The notes under the pieces are model-generated. The model made no database searches. It had not been told where the DNA came from and saw only the letters and a program-made list of their open reading frames with translations. The translations under genes were made by a program, and so were the position numbers. From Uruburuella suis (GTDB taxonomy: Bacteria > Pseudomonadota > Gammaproteobacteria > Burkholderiales > Neisseriaceae): DNA of 64,000 nucleotides. This document shows positions 23,325 to 31,616 of this stretch, one piece after another (position 1 is the first letter of the stretch; each line of letters opens with the position of its first letter). The stretch is from positions 12,990 to 76,989 of the forward strand of contig NZ_SLXE01000011.1 of NCBI RefSeq assembly GCF_004341385.1, written 5' to 3'.

Positions 23325-24209
23325 ATGCAAGAAATCAAACCGCTATTGGTTTTCGCCGCCGTGCTCGAACACGGCAGCATGAACGCCGCCGCTGCTGCGC
23401 TGGGCATGACGCCTTCCGCCGTGAGCCAGCATATTTCGCGGCTGGAGGCGCAACACGGCGTGAAGCTGCTGCACCGCTCCACCCGCCGCCTCACCCCCAC
23501 CGATGCGGGGCAGGCCTTGGCGCAATATTGTTTGCGTCTGCGCCACACGCTGGCCGACACCTTGCAAGCGCTCGATAATCTGAAAACCGAAGCCGCTGGC
23601 GATTTAAACATTGCGCTGCCTTCCGGCATGGCACACGCGCCGCCGTTTCAGGTAGCCTTGCAGCAGCTGCAACAGCACTATCCCGCCATTCGCCCGCAAC
23701 TTTATTTCAGCGACAGCTTGGCCGATTTAAAGCAAGGCGATATCGACATCGCCCTGCGCGGCGGCAACCACGCGCTGGATGCGCCCGACTTGGTGGCGCG
23801 CCCGCTGGCCACATGGCATTGGCAAATCGTGGCCGCCCCCGCTTATCTGGCCGCACGCGCGCCGATCGACTCGCCGCACCAATTGGCCGAACAACAATGG
23901 CTGCATTATCTGCCGATACACGCCATCTTGCTGCGCGGCGAAGAGCGCCATGTGCTGGAAATCGAGCGCAGCATGTTGTGCAGCCAGCTCGCCGCCGTGA
24001 GCACGCTCACCCAAGCCGGTTTGGGCTTGTCGATGCAGTTGAGCGGCGAAACCGCCGCCCTGATTGCCCAAGGCCGCTTGTGCGCGGTGCTGCCCGATTG
24101 GACGCTGCCCTCGGTGCGCATCTATGCGGTGACGCCGCACCGGGTGCAGTCGGCCAAAACCGAAGCGGCGTTGAGGGTTTTGCAGCGTTGTTTTGCTGTT
24201 GATTTATAA
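23325..24209 (+). CDS. LysR-family transcriptional regulator
   Basis: The 294-residue protein has the LysR helix-turn-helix near the N-terminus (FAAVLEHGSMNAAAAALGMT, then SAVSQHISRLEAQHGVKLLHR). A periplasmic-binding-protein-like effector domain follows from about residue 92. The substitutions are those of the AaeR/DsdC-like majority, so no inducer can be named. It is divergent from the NAD(P)-binding gene, its most likely target. The gene carries two AGGCTACCTGAA words (23313-23324 and, inverted, 23647-23658) and no standard DUS, suggesting origin in an Eikenella-dialect genome. Confidence 0.9.
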   Translation: MQEIKPLLVFAAVLEHGSMNAAAAALGMTPSAVSQHISRLEAQHGVKLLHRSTRRLTPTDAGQALAQYCLRLRHTLADTLQALDNLKTEAAGDLNIALPSGMAHAPPFQVALQQLQQHYPAIRPQLYFSDSLADLKQGDIDIALRGGNHALDAPDLVARPLATWHWQIVAAPAYLAARAPIDSPHQLAEQQWLHYLPIHAILLRGEERHVLEIERSMLCSQLAAVSTLTQAGLGLSMQLSGETAALIAQGRLCAVLPDWTLPSVRIYAVTPHRVQSAKTEAALRVLQRCFAVDL

Positions 24210-24223
24210 TCTTTTATGTCCAC

Positions 24224-24268
24224 AAACCAAGAGGCCGTCTGAAAAAGATTCAGACGGCCTCTTGGTTT
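24224..24268. terminator. Bidirectional DUS terminator between lysR and recJ
   Basis: A 20-bp perfect stem (arms 24224-24243 and 24249-24268, core AGGCCGTCTGAA) with a 5-base loop lies between two converging genes. Confidence 0.75.
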
Positions 24269-24277
24269 GAACAAACC

Positions 24278-25972
24278 CTAAGCGGCTTCCCAATAATCAA
24301 TATAAAGCTGCAATTCGATATTGTTGCGCCATTCGTTGGCCACGGGGCGGTAAACGGTGCGGATGCGCGCTGGAATTTCATCGGTGCAGCGCCAAAACAT
24401 GGCTTCGAATTCGCGCCCTTCTTTTTGCAGCCACACTTTTTTGTGGTTCACGCCCATGGCCTGCTGGCGGATGACGGCGAATTCGTCGGTGAAGCTCGGC
24501 GGCGCAAAGCCTTGCCCCCACACCTGCATGGCCAGGTGCTGGGCTTGCGCCAAGGTGATGTCGGCGGCGCTCAGGCTGCCGTCGGTGAGGTAGGTTTGCG
24601 CCAAATCATCGGCGCACACCAATTCGCGCACGGTGTGTTCGAAGGCCGTCTGAAACGCATCGAGTTGCTGCGCCATAATGCTCAAGCCCGCGGCCATGGC
24701 GTGGCCGCCGAATTTGAGAATCAGGCCGGGGTGGCGCTTGGCCACCAAATCGAGCGCATCGCGCAGGTGCAGGCCGGGAATGGAGCGGCCGGAGCCGCGC
24801 ACTTCGCCATTGTCGGCCGGGGCGAACACAATGGTGGGGCGGTAGAAACGCTCTTTCAGGCGGCTGGCCACGATGCCCACCACGCCTTGGTGGAAATCTT
24901 CGCGAAAAGCCACCAGCGTGGTTTGCGTTGCGCCCAGCTGTTCGGGAAAAGCGGCCAGCGCGTCGTGCAACATTGATTGCTCGATTTCGCGCCGCTCGAT
25001 ATTCAGGTGGTTGAGCTGTTCGGCCAAGGCGAGGGCATCGGCTTCGTGTTCGGCCAAAAGGCAGGCGATGCCCACCGACATATCGTCGAGACGGCCGGCG
25101 GCATTGATGCGCGGCCCCAGAGCAAAGCCCATATCGAAAGGCTGCGCTTTGCGCCAATCGCGCTTGGCCACTTGGAAAAGCGCGCGGATGCCGGGGCGCA
25201 TATTGCCCGCGCGCATACGCTTGAGCCCTTGCGACACCAAAATGCGGTTGTTGTGATCGAGCGCCACCACATCGGCCACGGTGCCCAGCGCCACCAAATC
25301 GAGCAGGCTGCCCAAATTCGGCTCGGCCAAGCCGTTTGAAAAGCCGCCGCGTGCGCGCAAATCGGCGCGCAAAGCCATCAGCACATAAAAAATTACCCCC
25401 ACGCCGGCCAGATTTTTGCTCTCAAAGCCGCAGCCGGCTTGGTTGGGGTTGACAATAATGCAGTCGGGCACGGTGTCGGCGGGCAAATGGTGGTCGGTGA
25501 TAATCACCTCCAGCCCCAAGGCCTGCGCCCGCGCCACGCCGGCGAGGCTGGCAATGCCGTTGTCTACCGTGAGCAAAATTTGCGCACCGCGCGCCGCCGC
25601 CATGTCGGCCAGCTCGGGTGTGAGGCCGTAGCCGTGCTCGAAGCGGTTGGGCACCAGAAAATCCACCGCCGCGCCCATACTTTGCAGGCCTTTCATGCCC
25701 ACGGCGCAGGCGGTGGCGCCATCGGCATCGTAATCGGCCACAATCAAAATGTTTTCCCGCGCCAGCACCGCATCGGCCAGCCGCGCGGCCGCTTCGGCGC
25801 AGCCTTTGAGGCTTTGGTGCGGCAAAAGGCCGGCGAGCTTGTCTTGCAATTCGGCCGGCGATGCCACGGCGCGTGCGGCACACAGGCGCGCCAGCAGCGG
25901 GTCGGCTCCGGCGGCAATGAGGCTTTGGCAGGTGTCGGGGTTGTAGGCGCGGGTTTGGATTTTGGCAGACAT
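24278..25972 (-). CDS. recJ: RecJ single-stranded-DNA-specific 5'-3' exonuclease
   Basis: RecJ degrades 5' single strands during recombination, mismatch and base excision repair. From the ATG at 25972 (MSAKIQTRAYN) the product is 564 residues. DHH motifs are clear: VADYDADGATACAVG (metal site I-II), the TVDNG motif, TDHHLPAD (motif III, DHH), and the DHHA1 part GSGRS...LKFGGHAMAAGLS with the GGH signature. The longer upstream frame (to 26053) lacks a better start. A DUS lies inside the gene near 24644. The gene converges on lysR. Confidence 0.94.
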   Translation of the reverse strand: MSAKIQTRAYNPDTCQSLIAAGADPLLARLCAARAVASPAELQDKLAGLLPHQSLKGCAEAAARLADAVLARENILIVADYDADGATACAVGMKGLQSMGAAVDFLVPNRFEHGYGLTPELADMAAARGAQILLTVDNGIASLAGVARAQALGLEVIITDHHLPADTVPDCIIVNPNQAGCGFESKNLAGVGVIFYVLMALRADLRARGGFSNGLAEPNLGSLLDLVALGTVADVVALDHNNRILVSQGLKRMRAGNMRPGIRALFQVAKRDWRKAQPFDMGFALGPRINAAGRLDDMSVGIACLLAEHEADALALAEQLNHLNIERREIEQSMLHDALAAFPEQLGATQTTLVAFREDFHQGVVGIVASRLKERFYRPTIVFAPADNGEVRGSGRSIPGLHLRDALDLVAKRHPGLILKFGGHAMAAGLSIMAQQLDAFQTAFEHTVRELVCADDLAQTYLTDGSLSAADITLAQAQHLAMQVWGQGFAPPSFTDEFAVIRQQAMGVNHKKVWLQKEGREFEAMFWRCTDEIPARIRTVYRPVANEWRNNIELQLYIDYWEAA

Positions 25973-26071
25973 GGCGTTCAGATGCGGCGGGAAAGGCGCT
26001 ATTGTAACGCTAAACGGCGGCCCGGGGTTTGTCCGCCTTTCATTTTGCGGCAAGTGTTGGCGTAAAAACGC

Positions 26072-26101
26072 GCCGTCTGCGTTGGAGCCGTCTGCGTTGG
26101 A
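26072..26101. repeat. Two tandem 15-base units starting with a DUS-like core
   Basis: GCCGTCTGCGTTGGA occurs exactly at 26072-26086 and 26087-26101. Each begins with GCCGTCTG, the first eight bases of the DUS core. Confidence 0.7.
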
Positions 26102-26182
26102 AATGCGCGCAAGGCGGCCAAACCTTGCTGTGTTTTCTGCCTTGCAAACACGTTTCGGTATTCAACATCTTATTAAAGACAC

Positions 26183-26223
26183 AGGCCGTCTGAAAAAACC
26201 GGCAAAAGCCTTTCAGACGGCCT
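26183..26223. terminator. DUS-pair hairpin
   Basis: AGGCCGTCTGAA at 26183-26194 faces TTCAGACGGCCT at 26212-26223, upstream of dacB. Confidence 0.45.
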
Positions 26224-26232
26224 GATGTATTT

Positions 26233-26238
26233 TATAAT
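26233..26238 (+). promoter_or_regulatory. Candidate -10 box of dacB
   Basis: TATAAT lies 31 bases before the dacB ATG. No good -35 match is seen at 16-18 bases, so the assignment rests on the -10 alone. Confidence 0.35.
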
Positions 26239-26269
26239 CCGGTTTTTATTATTCCGATGGAATTGAATC

Positions 26270-27667
26270 ATGTTGCGCCGAGTCATGTTGTGCTGTGTGT
26301 TGTTGTGCGCCCAGGCCGCTTTTGCGCTGGATTTCGGCCGCATGCGCGCCGATGAAGTGGCGGTGTATGTGCAGGATATGCAAAGCGGGCAGGTGCTGGT
26401 GTCGCACCGCGCCGATGCCGCGATGAATCCGGCTTCGGTGATGAAACTCGTTACCACTTTTGCCGCTTTGCGCACGCTGGGCGACGATTACCGCTGGCTC
26501 ACGCAATGGAAATCCGCCGCGCCGGTGAGCGGCCACACGCTGGCCGGCGACATTTATTGGGTGGGCAGCGGCAACCCGGTGCTGGATCAAAACGATTTGC
26601 TCGATATGCAGCAGCAATTGCGCGATCAGGGCATACGCAAAATCAGCGGCCGGCTGGTGCTCGATAGCAGCGTGTGGCCGGATTCGGGCAGCGCCGAGGG
26701 CTTTGGCGACGATGCCGGCGAGGCTTTTGCCACGCCGCCCAGCCCGCATATGCTGGCCTATAAAGTGGTGTGGGCCCGGCCCGAGCGCAATGCTGATGGC
26801 GAAGTGGTGATGGCGCTCAACCCGCCGCTGCCCGATGTGGCTCAGGAAAACCGGCTCAGCGCCTATGCCGGCGCGGCGGCCTGCCCCTCGCTGAAGCCTT
26901 ATGTGGCGGCGAAATATGCCGACGGCGTGCTGTCGTTTCGCGGGCGGCTGCCCGAGAGCTGCTTGGGGCAGGAAATGTTTGTCAACATGCTCGATGCGCC
27001 CGATTTTGCCGCCCGCAGCTTTATCAACCATTGGCGCGCATCCGGCGGCGAAATTGCCGATGGCGCAGGCGCAGGCCGCGCACCGGCGCAAGCGGCCACC
27101 TTGGCGGCCAACCAATCCAAGCCCTTGGCGGCTGTGTTGGCCGACATGAATAAAGAGTCTAACAATGTGATTGCCCGCAGCGTGTATCTGGCTTTGGGCG
27201 AGCAGGCTGCGCGCGGGCGCAAGGGCACGCAAAACGCCGAAGCCGCCGTGCGGCGCGCGCTGCGCTCGGCCGAGCTGGATGATGAAACGCTGGTGTTGGA
27301 AAACGGCTCGGGTTTGTCGCGGCGCGAGCGCGTGAGTGCACGTTTTCTCGGCGAAATGCTGGCCGCCGCCCGCCGCAGCCCGTTTCAGACGGCCTTTACC
27401 GACAGCCTGCCGATTGCCGGCAACGACGGCACACTGAAAAAGCGTTTCCAAAACATCGGCAGCCCCTTGCGCCTGAAAACCGGCACGCTCAAAAACGTGC
27501 GCGCGCTGGCCGGCTATTGGCTGCCCGAAGCGCCGCAACACCCGCTGGCCATTGTGGTGCTGCTCAACAGCGAGCAATCGGGCGCTTATCTGCCCGATTT
27601 GGATAAGCTCGTGATGCAGCTTTTGCCTGCTGCCGCAGAAGCAAACCGCCGGCCGGATTCGCCGTGA
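26270..27667 (+). CDS. dacB: D-alanyl-D-alanine carboxypeptidase/endopeptidase (PBP4 type)
   Basis: A low-molecular-mass class C penicillin-binding protein that trims and cuts peptidoglycan peptides in the periplasm; in Neisseria this type is called PBP3. The 465-residue product has a signal peptide ending near AAFA (residue 19). Its active-site motifs are SVMK (Ser56-Lys59), SNN in NKESNNVIARS and KTG in LRLKTGTLKN. Length and domain order are normal. It stands alone, followed by a DUS terminator. Confidence 0.93.
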   Translation: MLRRVMLCCVLLCAQAAFALDFGRMRADEVAVYVQDMQSGQVLVSHRADAAMNPASVMKLVTTFAALRTLGDDYRWLTQWKSAAPVSGHTLAGDIYWVGSGNPVLDQNDLLDMQQQLRDQGIRKISGRLVLDSSVWPDSGSAEGFGDDAGEAFATPPSPHMLAYKVVWARPERNADGEVVMALNPPLPDVAQENRLSAYAGAAACPSLKPYVAAKYADGVLSFRGRLPESCLGQEMFVNMLDAPDFAARSFINHWRASGGEIADGAGAGRAPAQAATLAANQSKPLAAVLADMNKESNNVIARSVYLALGEQAARGRKGTQNAEAAVRRALRSAELDDETLVLENGSGLSRRERVSARFLGEMLAAARRSPFQTAFTDSLPIAGNDGTLKKRFQNIGSPLRLKTGTLKNVRALAGYWLPEAPQHPLAIVVLLNSEQSGAYLPDLDKLVMQLLPAAAEANRRPDSP

Positions 27668-27685
27668 AACGATGTATATCAACGA

Positions 27686-27717
27686 AGGCCGTCTGAAACA
27701 TAGGTTTCAGACGGCCT
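27686..27717 (+). terminator. DUS-pair terminator of dacB
   Basis: AGGCCGTCTGAA at 27686-27697 and TTCAGACGGCCT at 27706-27717 form a stem followed by TTTT, 18 bases after the dacB stop. Confidence 0.7.
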
Positions 27718-27793
27718 TTTTCCAAACTTGCCGCAAACGCATGCGCACAAGATTGATACTTAAATCACGCCTGCGCTTTTGCACAACCCGCCA

Positions 27794-28582
27794 TCAACCG
27801 CGCCGCGGAAAAAACTGCACCGCGCTTTCGCCCTCGGGCAGCAGCAGCTTTTTCACCGCATGGCCGTGTATGGTTTCCAACGTGATTTCCACAGGTTTGC
27901 CGCTTTGCCACATTTGGTTGATCACGGTGCGGGCGGCGGCTTCGTCGCTCAATTGCAGCGCCTGCCACAAGCCTAAGGTTTCCATGTCTTGCCAAAAGGT
28001 TGCGGCGGCGCGATAGCTCAGCGAGAGCTTGGCGGTGTCCATCACCGGGTCGTAAAAGCCGTGGTGGAAAAGCATATCGCCCAAATCGTGCATATCAATC
28101 AAGGTGGGTGCGCGGCAGTCGATGCCCTCGGCATTTAAGCGGCCGATTAAATCTTGCAGGCTGTCGATGCCGAAATGGGTGAAAAACAGCAAACCGTCGG
28201 TTTTGAGGTGGCGCGCCCAGTTGTCAAACACAGCCGGCAAATCGTCGGCGGTGATCAGGCTCAAATTGGCCCACAGCATATCGGCAGCGGCTTCGGGTAG
28301 CGGCTCGGCCAAGCTTTGCTGATGCTGCGGCACGATTTTGCCGGTGAGCTTTTGCCACAAGCCGCTTTTGCGCGCAGCGGCGGCAGCGGCGAGAAAGTCG
28401 GCGCGCGGGTCGTATTCGGCAAACGCGGCTTGCGGATAGCGTGCGGCCAGCAGGCTGCGGCTGATGTCGGCATCGGCGCCGATGAGTGTGATGCGCTCGG
28501 GCGTGCGCGTGAGGATTTGCAGGCGCTCATCGGCGTTTTGGGCTAAGTGGTGATGGATTTGCCAGCGCTCGGGTGTGTTCAT
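27794..28582 (-). CDS. bioC: BioC-like malonyl-ACP O-methyltransferase
   Basis: BioC methylates malonyl-ACP so that fatty acid enzymes can extend it to pimeloyl-ACP methyl ester for biotin synthesis. The 262-residue product is a class I SAM methyltransferase, though its glycine loop is divergent (RITLIGADADIS instead of the usual LDxGCGTG). It has the BioC-like WANLSLITADDLPAVFDNWARHL and GLLFFTHFGIDSLQDL segments. The gene call leans on position: bioH is 89 bases upstream on the same strand, and only DUS words lie between them. A generic methyltransferase is the alternative. Confidence 0.78.
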   Translation of the reverse strand: MNTPERWQIHHHLAQNADERLQILTRTPERITLIGADADISRSLLAARYPQAAFAEYDPRADFLAAAAAARKSGLWQKLTGKIVPQHQQSLAEPLPEAAADMLWANLSLITADDLPAVFDNWARHLKTDGLLFFTHFGIDSLQDLIGRLNAEGIDCRAPTLIDMHDLGDMLFHHGFYDPVMDTAKLSLSYRAAATFWQDMETLGLWQALQLSDEAAARTVINQMWQSGKPVEITLETIHGHAVKKLLLPEGESAVQFFPRRG

Positions 28583-28617
28583 TGGTTCACGCTTTGTCTG
28601 TAAAAAATAAATCGGTT

Positions 28618-28663
28618 TTCAGACGGCCTGCCGCTTAAGCTTAATACAAACAGGCCGTCTGAA
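28618..28663. terminator. DUS pair between bioH and bioC
   Basis: TTCAGACGGCCT at 28618-28629 faces AGGCCGTCTGAA at 28652-28663 around a 22-base loop. It may reduce read-through from bioH into bioC. Confidence 0.45.
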
Positions 28664-28670
28664 AGCCACA

Positions 28671-29414
28671 TCAACAACGGTTGAAAAAATCAGCCAGCCA
28701 AGCGGCAAATTGCGCTGCATGGGTGAGAAAAGGCGCGTGGGCAGCTTTCTCGATAATGTGCAGCTCGCTGTGCGGCAAATGGCGGTGCAGATATTCGCCC
28801 ATGCGCGGCGGCGTGATGCTGTCTTTGCCGCCGAATATCAGCAGCGCCGGTGCGGCGATTTGGGGCAGAAAAGCGCGCGCATCGGCAGCGGCCACGGCAT
28901 CGAGCGCGGCTTGCAGCGCGGCGGGTGCGCCGTGCTTCACAATATCGGGCAATATTTTTTCCAGAATCGGTTGTTGGTCTTTGGCGTATAAAAATTGCAA
29001 CTGTAGAAACTGTTTCATATATTTGTGGTAATCTTGGCCGAACAAGGCCACCATTTTTGCCAGCGCCGGGTTGCTCAGCCCTTCGGGATAATCGGGCGCG
29101 GCCTGAAAACGGGCAAAGCTGGCGGTGAGGCAGAGCGCGCGCACTTTTTTGGGGTGGCGTGCGGCCAGATAAAGCGCCACTTGGCCGCCGAGCGACCAGC
29201 CTAAAATGCAGGCCGGCTCATCGATTTGCGCCGCCAGCGTATCGGCGGCGGCCGCCACGTCGAATGTGCCGCCAAAAGGTGCTGCGCCGTGGCCGGGCAA
29301 ATCGGGCGTGTGTATGCGCCAATCGGCGGGCAGGCGCGGAACCAGGTCGTCGAAAATATGGTGGTTGGCGGCCCAGCCGTGAATCAGATAAACATTTTTG
29401 GCAGGATTTTGCAT
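28671..29414 (-). CDS. bioH: BioH, pimeloyl-ACP methyl ester esterase
   Basis: BioH cleaves the methyl ester of pimeloyl-ACP, ending chain extension in biotin synthesis. The 247-residue alpha/beta hydrolase has the oxyanion region LIHGWAANHHIF, the nucleophile in GWSLGGQ, the acid in LLIFGGKDSITPP and the histidine in EKAAHAPFLTH. I start at the ATG at 29414 (MQNPAKNVYLIHGW); longer versions run into comF antisense sequence. That ATG shares the CATG tetranucleotide with the comF start on the other strand. Confidence 0.9.
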   Translation of the reverse strand: MQNPAKNVYLIHGWAANHHIFDDLVPRLPADWRIHTPDLPGHGAAPFGGTFDVAAAADTLAAQIDEPACILGWSLGGQVALYLAARHPKKVRALCLTASFARFQAAPDYPEGLSNPALAKMVALFGQDYHKYMKQFLQLQFLYAKDQQPILEKILPDIVKHGAPAALQAALDAVAAADARAFLPQIAAPALLIFGGKDSITPPRMGEYLHRHLPHSELHIIEKAAHAPFLTHAAQFAAWLADFFNRC

Positions 29415-30129
29415 GGGAATGCTTTCTTGGTGGCGGCAAAGCGCCAGCTCAAAACGGTGTGTATTATGCCACGATTCGGCCGCCGGCTGCGGGCTGTGCG
29501 CCGCTTGCGCCGCCGATTTGCAAAGCGTGCGCACCGATGCGGCGCATATGTGCCCGCAATGCGCCGGCATAAGCACCCTCGGCGCGGTGTGCGGGCGCTG
29601 CCAGCAAAAGCCGCCGCCGTTTGAGCGGCTGTGGGCTTCCGTGTATTATGAACCGCCGGCCAGCAGCATGCTGCATGCCTTCAAGCATTTAGCCGATTTG
29701 AGCATGCGCGAGCCGCTGGTGGAAATCATGCGTGCCCACCCGCCGCCGTGGCTGGCCGATGCCGAAATCGGCGCGGCGTTGGCCATGCCCTTGAGCAAAG
29801 CGCGGCGGCTCTACCGCGGCTTCAATCAGGCCGATGAGCTTGCAGCGCGGCTGGCGCAGCATTACGGCTGGCCGCTGTTGCCGCGTGATACCGTGTTCAG
29901 ACGGCATCACGCACCGCAAAGCACGCTCAAAAGCGATGAGCGCCAACGCAATGTGCGCCATGCGTTTGCCGTGCAAAGCGGCTTGGTTAAGAACTGTAAC
30001 CTGTTGTTAATCGACGATGTTGTGACCACAGGCGCAACATTAAATGAATTGGCCCGCGTGCTAAAAAGGGCGGGGGCTGGGCGCATTTTTTGCTGGACGC
30101 TCGCCCGCGCGCAAATGAAAATTTTTTGA
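29413..30129 (+). CDS. comF: ComF-family protein with phosphoribosyltransferase domain
   Basis: ComF is a cytoplasmic protein needed for handling incoming single-stranded DNA in natural transformation, fitting a DUS-rich naturally competent genome. From the ATG at 29413 (AGGA 7 bases upstream) it has 238 residues: an N-terminal four-cysteine zinc-binding region (CVLCH, CGLCAAC, CPQC, CGRC) and a C-terminal PRPP-binding loop LLLIDDVVTTGATL. An ATG at 29419 is also possible. It is divergent to bioH with overlapping start codons. Confidence 0.9.
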   Translation: MGMLSWWRQSASSKRCVLCHDSAAGCGLCAACAADLQSVRTDAAHMCPQCAGISTLGAVCGRCQQKPPPFERLWASVYYEPPASSMLHAFKHLADLSMREPLVEIMRAHPPPWLADAEIGAALAMPLSKARRLYRGFNQADELAARLAQHYGWPLLPRDTVFRRHHAPQSTLKSDERQRNVRHAFAVQSGLVKNCNLLLIDDVVTTGATLNELARVLKRAGAGRIFCWTLARAQMKIF

Positions 30130-30179
30130 CGCACCTGCCTGCTTCGGGCATAGTGCCCTAGATTAAGTGACTGATTTAT

Positions 30180-30644
30180 ATGTTTACTGTTGTTTTGTAC
30201 CAGCCCGAAATTCCTCCGAACACGGGCAATATCATCCGCCTCTGCGCCAACACCGGCGCCGATTTGCATTTGGTCAAGCCGCTGGGTTTTCCGCTCGATT
30301 CGAGCAAAATGAAGCGCGCCGGCCTTGATTATCACGAATTTGCGGCGGTGCAGGTGCATGAAAATTTCAGCGATTGCCTGGCTGCTTTGGCCGGCCGGCG
30401 CATTTTTGCGCTCACCACCAAAGGCAGCGCGCGCCCCGACAAGGCGGCGTTTGTGCCGGGCGATGTGTTTTTATTCGGCCCCGAAACCCGAGGTCTGCCG
30501 GCTGAGATTCTCGATGGTTTGCCATCGGCGCAAAAGCTGCGCCTGCCGATGCAGCCGGGCAGCAGAAGCATGAATCTTTCCAACACTGTGGCCGTGATGC
30601 TTTTCGAAGCCTGGCGGCAGCAGGATTTTTCAGGCGGCATATAA
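30180..30644 (+). CDS. trmL: tRNA (cytidine/uridine-34-2'-O)-methyltransferase TrmL
   Basis: TrmL methylates the wobble ribose of certain leucine tRNAs. The 154-residue SPOUT enzyme shows the family motifs YQPEIPPNTGNIIRLCANTG near the N-terminus, FLFGPETRGLP (motif 2) and PGSRSMNLSNTVAVMLFEAWRQ (motif 3, the knot). The length is standard. It follows comF by 50 bases and precedes rlpA. Confidence 0.94.
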   Translation: MFTVVLYQPEIPPNTGNIIRLCANTGADLHLVKPLGFPLDSSKMKRAGLDYHEFAAVQVHENFSDCLAALAGRRIFALTTKGSARPDKAAFVPGDVFLFGPETRGLPAEILDGLPSAQKLRLPMQPGSRSMNLSNTVAVMLFEAWRQQDFSGGI

Positions 30645-30682
30645 AGCCGCTTGTAATTTAATATGAATTTCGTCTTGAATAC

Positions 30683-31507
30683 ATGAAAAATCAAGGCGCT
30701 GCGTGTTTGACTCAAGAATTGGAACCTGTTTTGACTAAAGCCAAAAATATTTTTTTCGTCGGCGCATTTACCGCCATCGCCATCGGCAGCGCGCTTATCA
30801 GCCCCGCTGCCGCTGAATCTGCCCCCTCAGCCCGGCCTGCCGTGCGCACCGTGAGCAGCAATGCACTGCCCGATGCGGTGGTGAAAGCCGAAAAGCTGCA
30901 CCGTTCGGCCAATATGAGCTATCAGGTGGCGGGCAAGCGCTATTATCCGATGAGAAAAGTGGCTGAGTTCTCCCAAACAGGCAAGGCTTCATGGTATGGC
31001 AACAAATTCCACGGCCGCAAAACCTCCAGCGGCGAGCGCTACGACATGAATATGATGACCGCCGCCCACAAAACCCTGCCCATTCCCAGCTATGCCAAAG
31101 TAACCAACCTGGCCAACGGCAAAAGCGTGGTGGTGCGCATCAACGACCGCGGCCCCTTCCACAGCAGCCGCGTGATGGATTTATCCAAAGCCGCAGCGGG
31201 CAAGCTGGGCTTTATCAATCAGGGCACCGCCAATGTGCGCGTTGAGCAAGTATTGCCGGGCAGCGGTGAAACCCTCGCCGCCAATGCAGGCAGTGGCCGC
31301 AATATTTATGTGAACCTGAAAAGCTTCGGCAGCGAAGCCGAAGCCAAAAGCTATCTGAGCCAAACCAGCCGCCACCTGAACAGCGCCCAGAGCGCGCAAA
31401 AAGTGGTGATGGTGAAGCAAAACAACCAATATGTGGTGCGCATGGGGCCATTTGCCCAGCAAGACCATGCCGACAGCGCCAAGCGCCAGGTGCAAACCGC
31501 CATTTAA
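30683..31507 (+). CDS. rlpA: RlpA-like septal lytic transglycosylase with SPOR domain
   Basis: The 274-residue protein has a signal segment (FFVGAFTAIAIGSALISPAAA). A double-psi beta-barrel with GKASWYGNKFHGRKTSSGERYDM and VVVRINDRGPF (residues about 100-160, with the catalytic Asp) follows, then a C-terminal SPOR domain (about 205-272, YVNLKSFGSEAEAKSYL) that binds denuded septal glycan. No lipobox cysteine follows the signal, unlike E. coli RlpA. The true start may be a TTG at 30731 (LTKAKNIFF); neither start has a strong ribosome site. Confidence 0.88.
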   Translation: MKNQGAACLTQELEPVLTKAKNIFFVGAFTAIAIGSALISPAAAESAPSARPAVRTVSSNALPDAVVKAEKLHRSANMSYQVAGKRYYPMRKVAEFSQTGKASWYGNKFHGRKTSSGERYDMNMMTAAHKTLPIPSYAKVTNLANGKSVVVRINDRGPFHSSRVMDLSKAAAGKLGFINQGTANVRVEQVLPGSGETLAANAGSGRNIYVNLKSFGSEAEAKSYLSQTSRHLNSAQSAQKVVMVKQNNQYVVRMGPFAQQDHADSAKRQVQTAI

Positions 31508-31522
31508 GCGCCGCCGCTTCTT

Positions 31523-31555
31523 TTCAGACGGCCTGTGTGATGCAGGCCGTCTGAA
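31523..31555 (+). terminator. DUS-pair terminator of rlpA
   Basis: TTCAGACGGCCT at 31523-31534 faces AGGCCGTCTGAA at 31544-31555, followed by a run of T, 16 bases after the rlpA stop. Confidence 0.65.
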
Positions 31556-31573
31556 ATTTTTTGCATGCGCCTA

Positions 31574-31582
31574 TGCTATACT
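31574..31582 (+). promoter_or_regulatory. Candidate extended -10 promoter of ruvA
   Basis: TGCTATACT is a TGn-extended -10 element 35 bases before the ruvA start. No clear -35 box lies at the right distance. Confidence 0.4.
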
Positions 31583-31616
31583 TTCGGCTTGAAAACACAC
31601 AAAGCAGGCGTGAAAA

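Larger units (their letters stand above)
25973..26269. other. Divergent intergenic region recJ-dacB
   Basis: It contains two tandem copies of GCCGTCTGCGTTGGA (26072-26101), a DUS hairpin (26183-26223) and a TATAAT (26233-26238) suited to dacB. No gene is seen. Confidence 0.55.

Noticed and set aside
28671..29576. Longer bioH starting at 29576
   Set aside because: The added N-terminus is antisense to the ComF zinc-finger region and has no alpha/beta hydrolase similarity. The ATG at 29414 begins directly before the first hydrolase strand.
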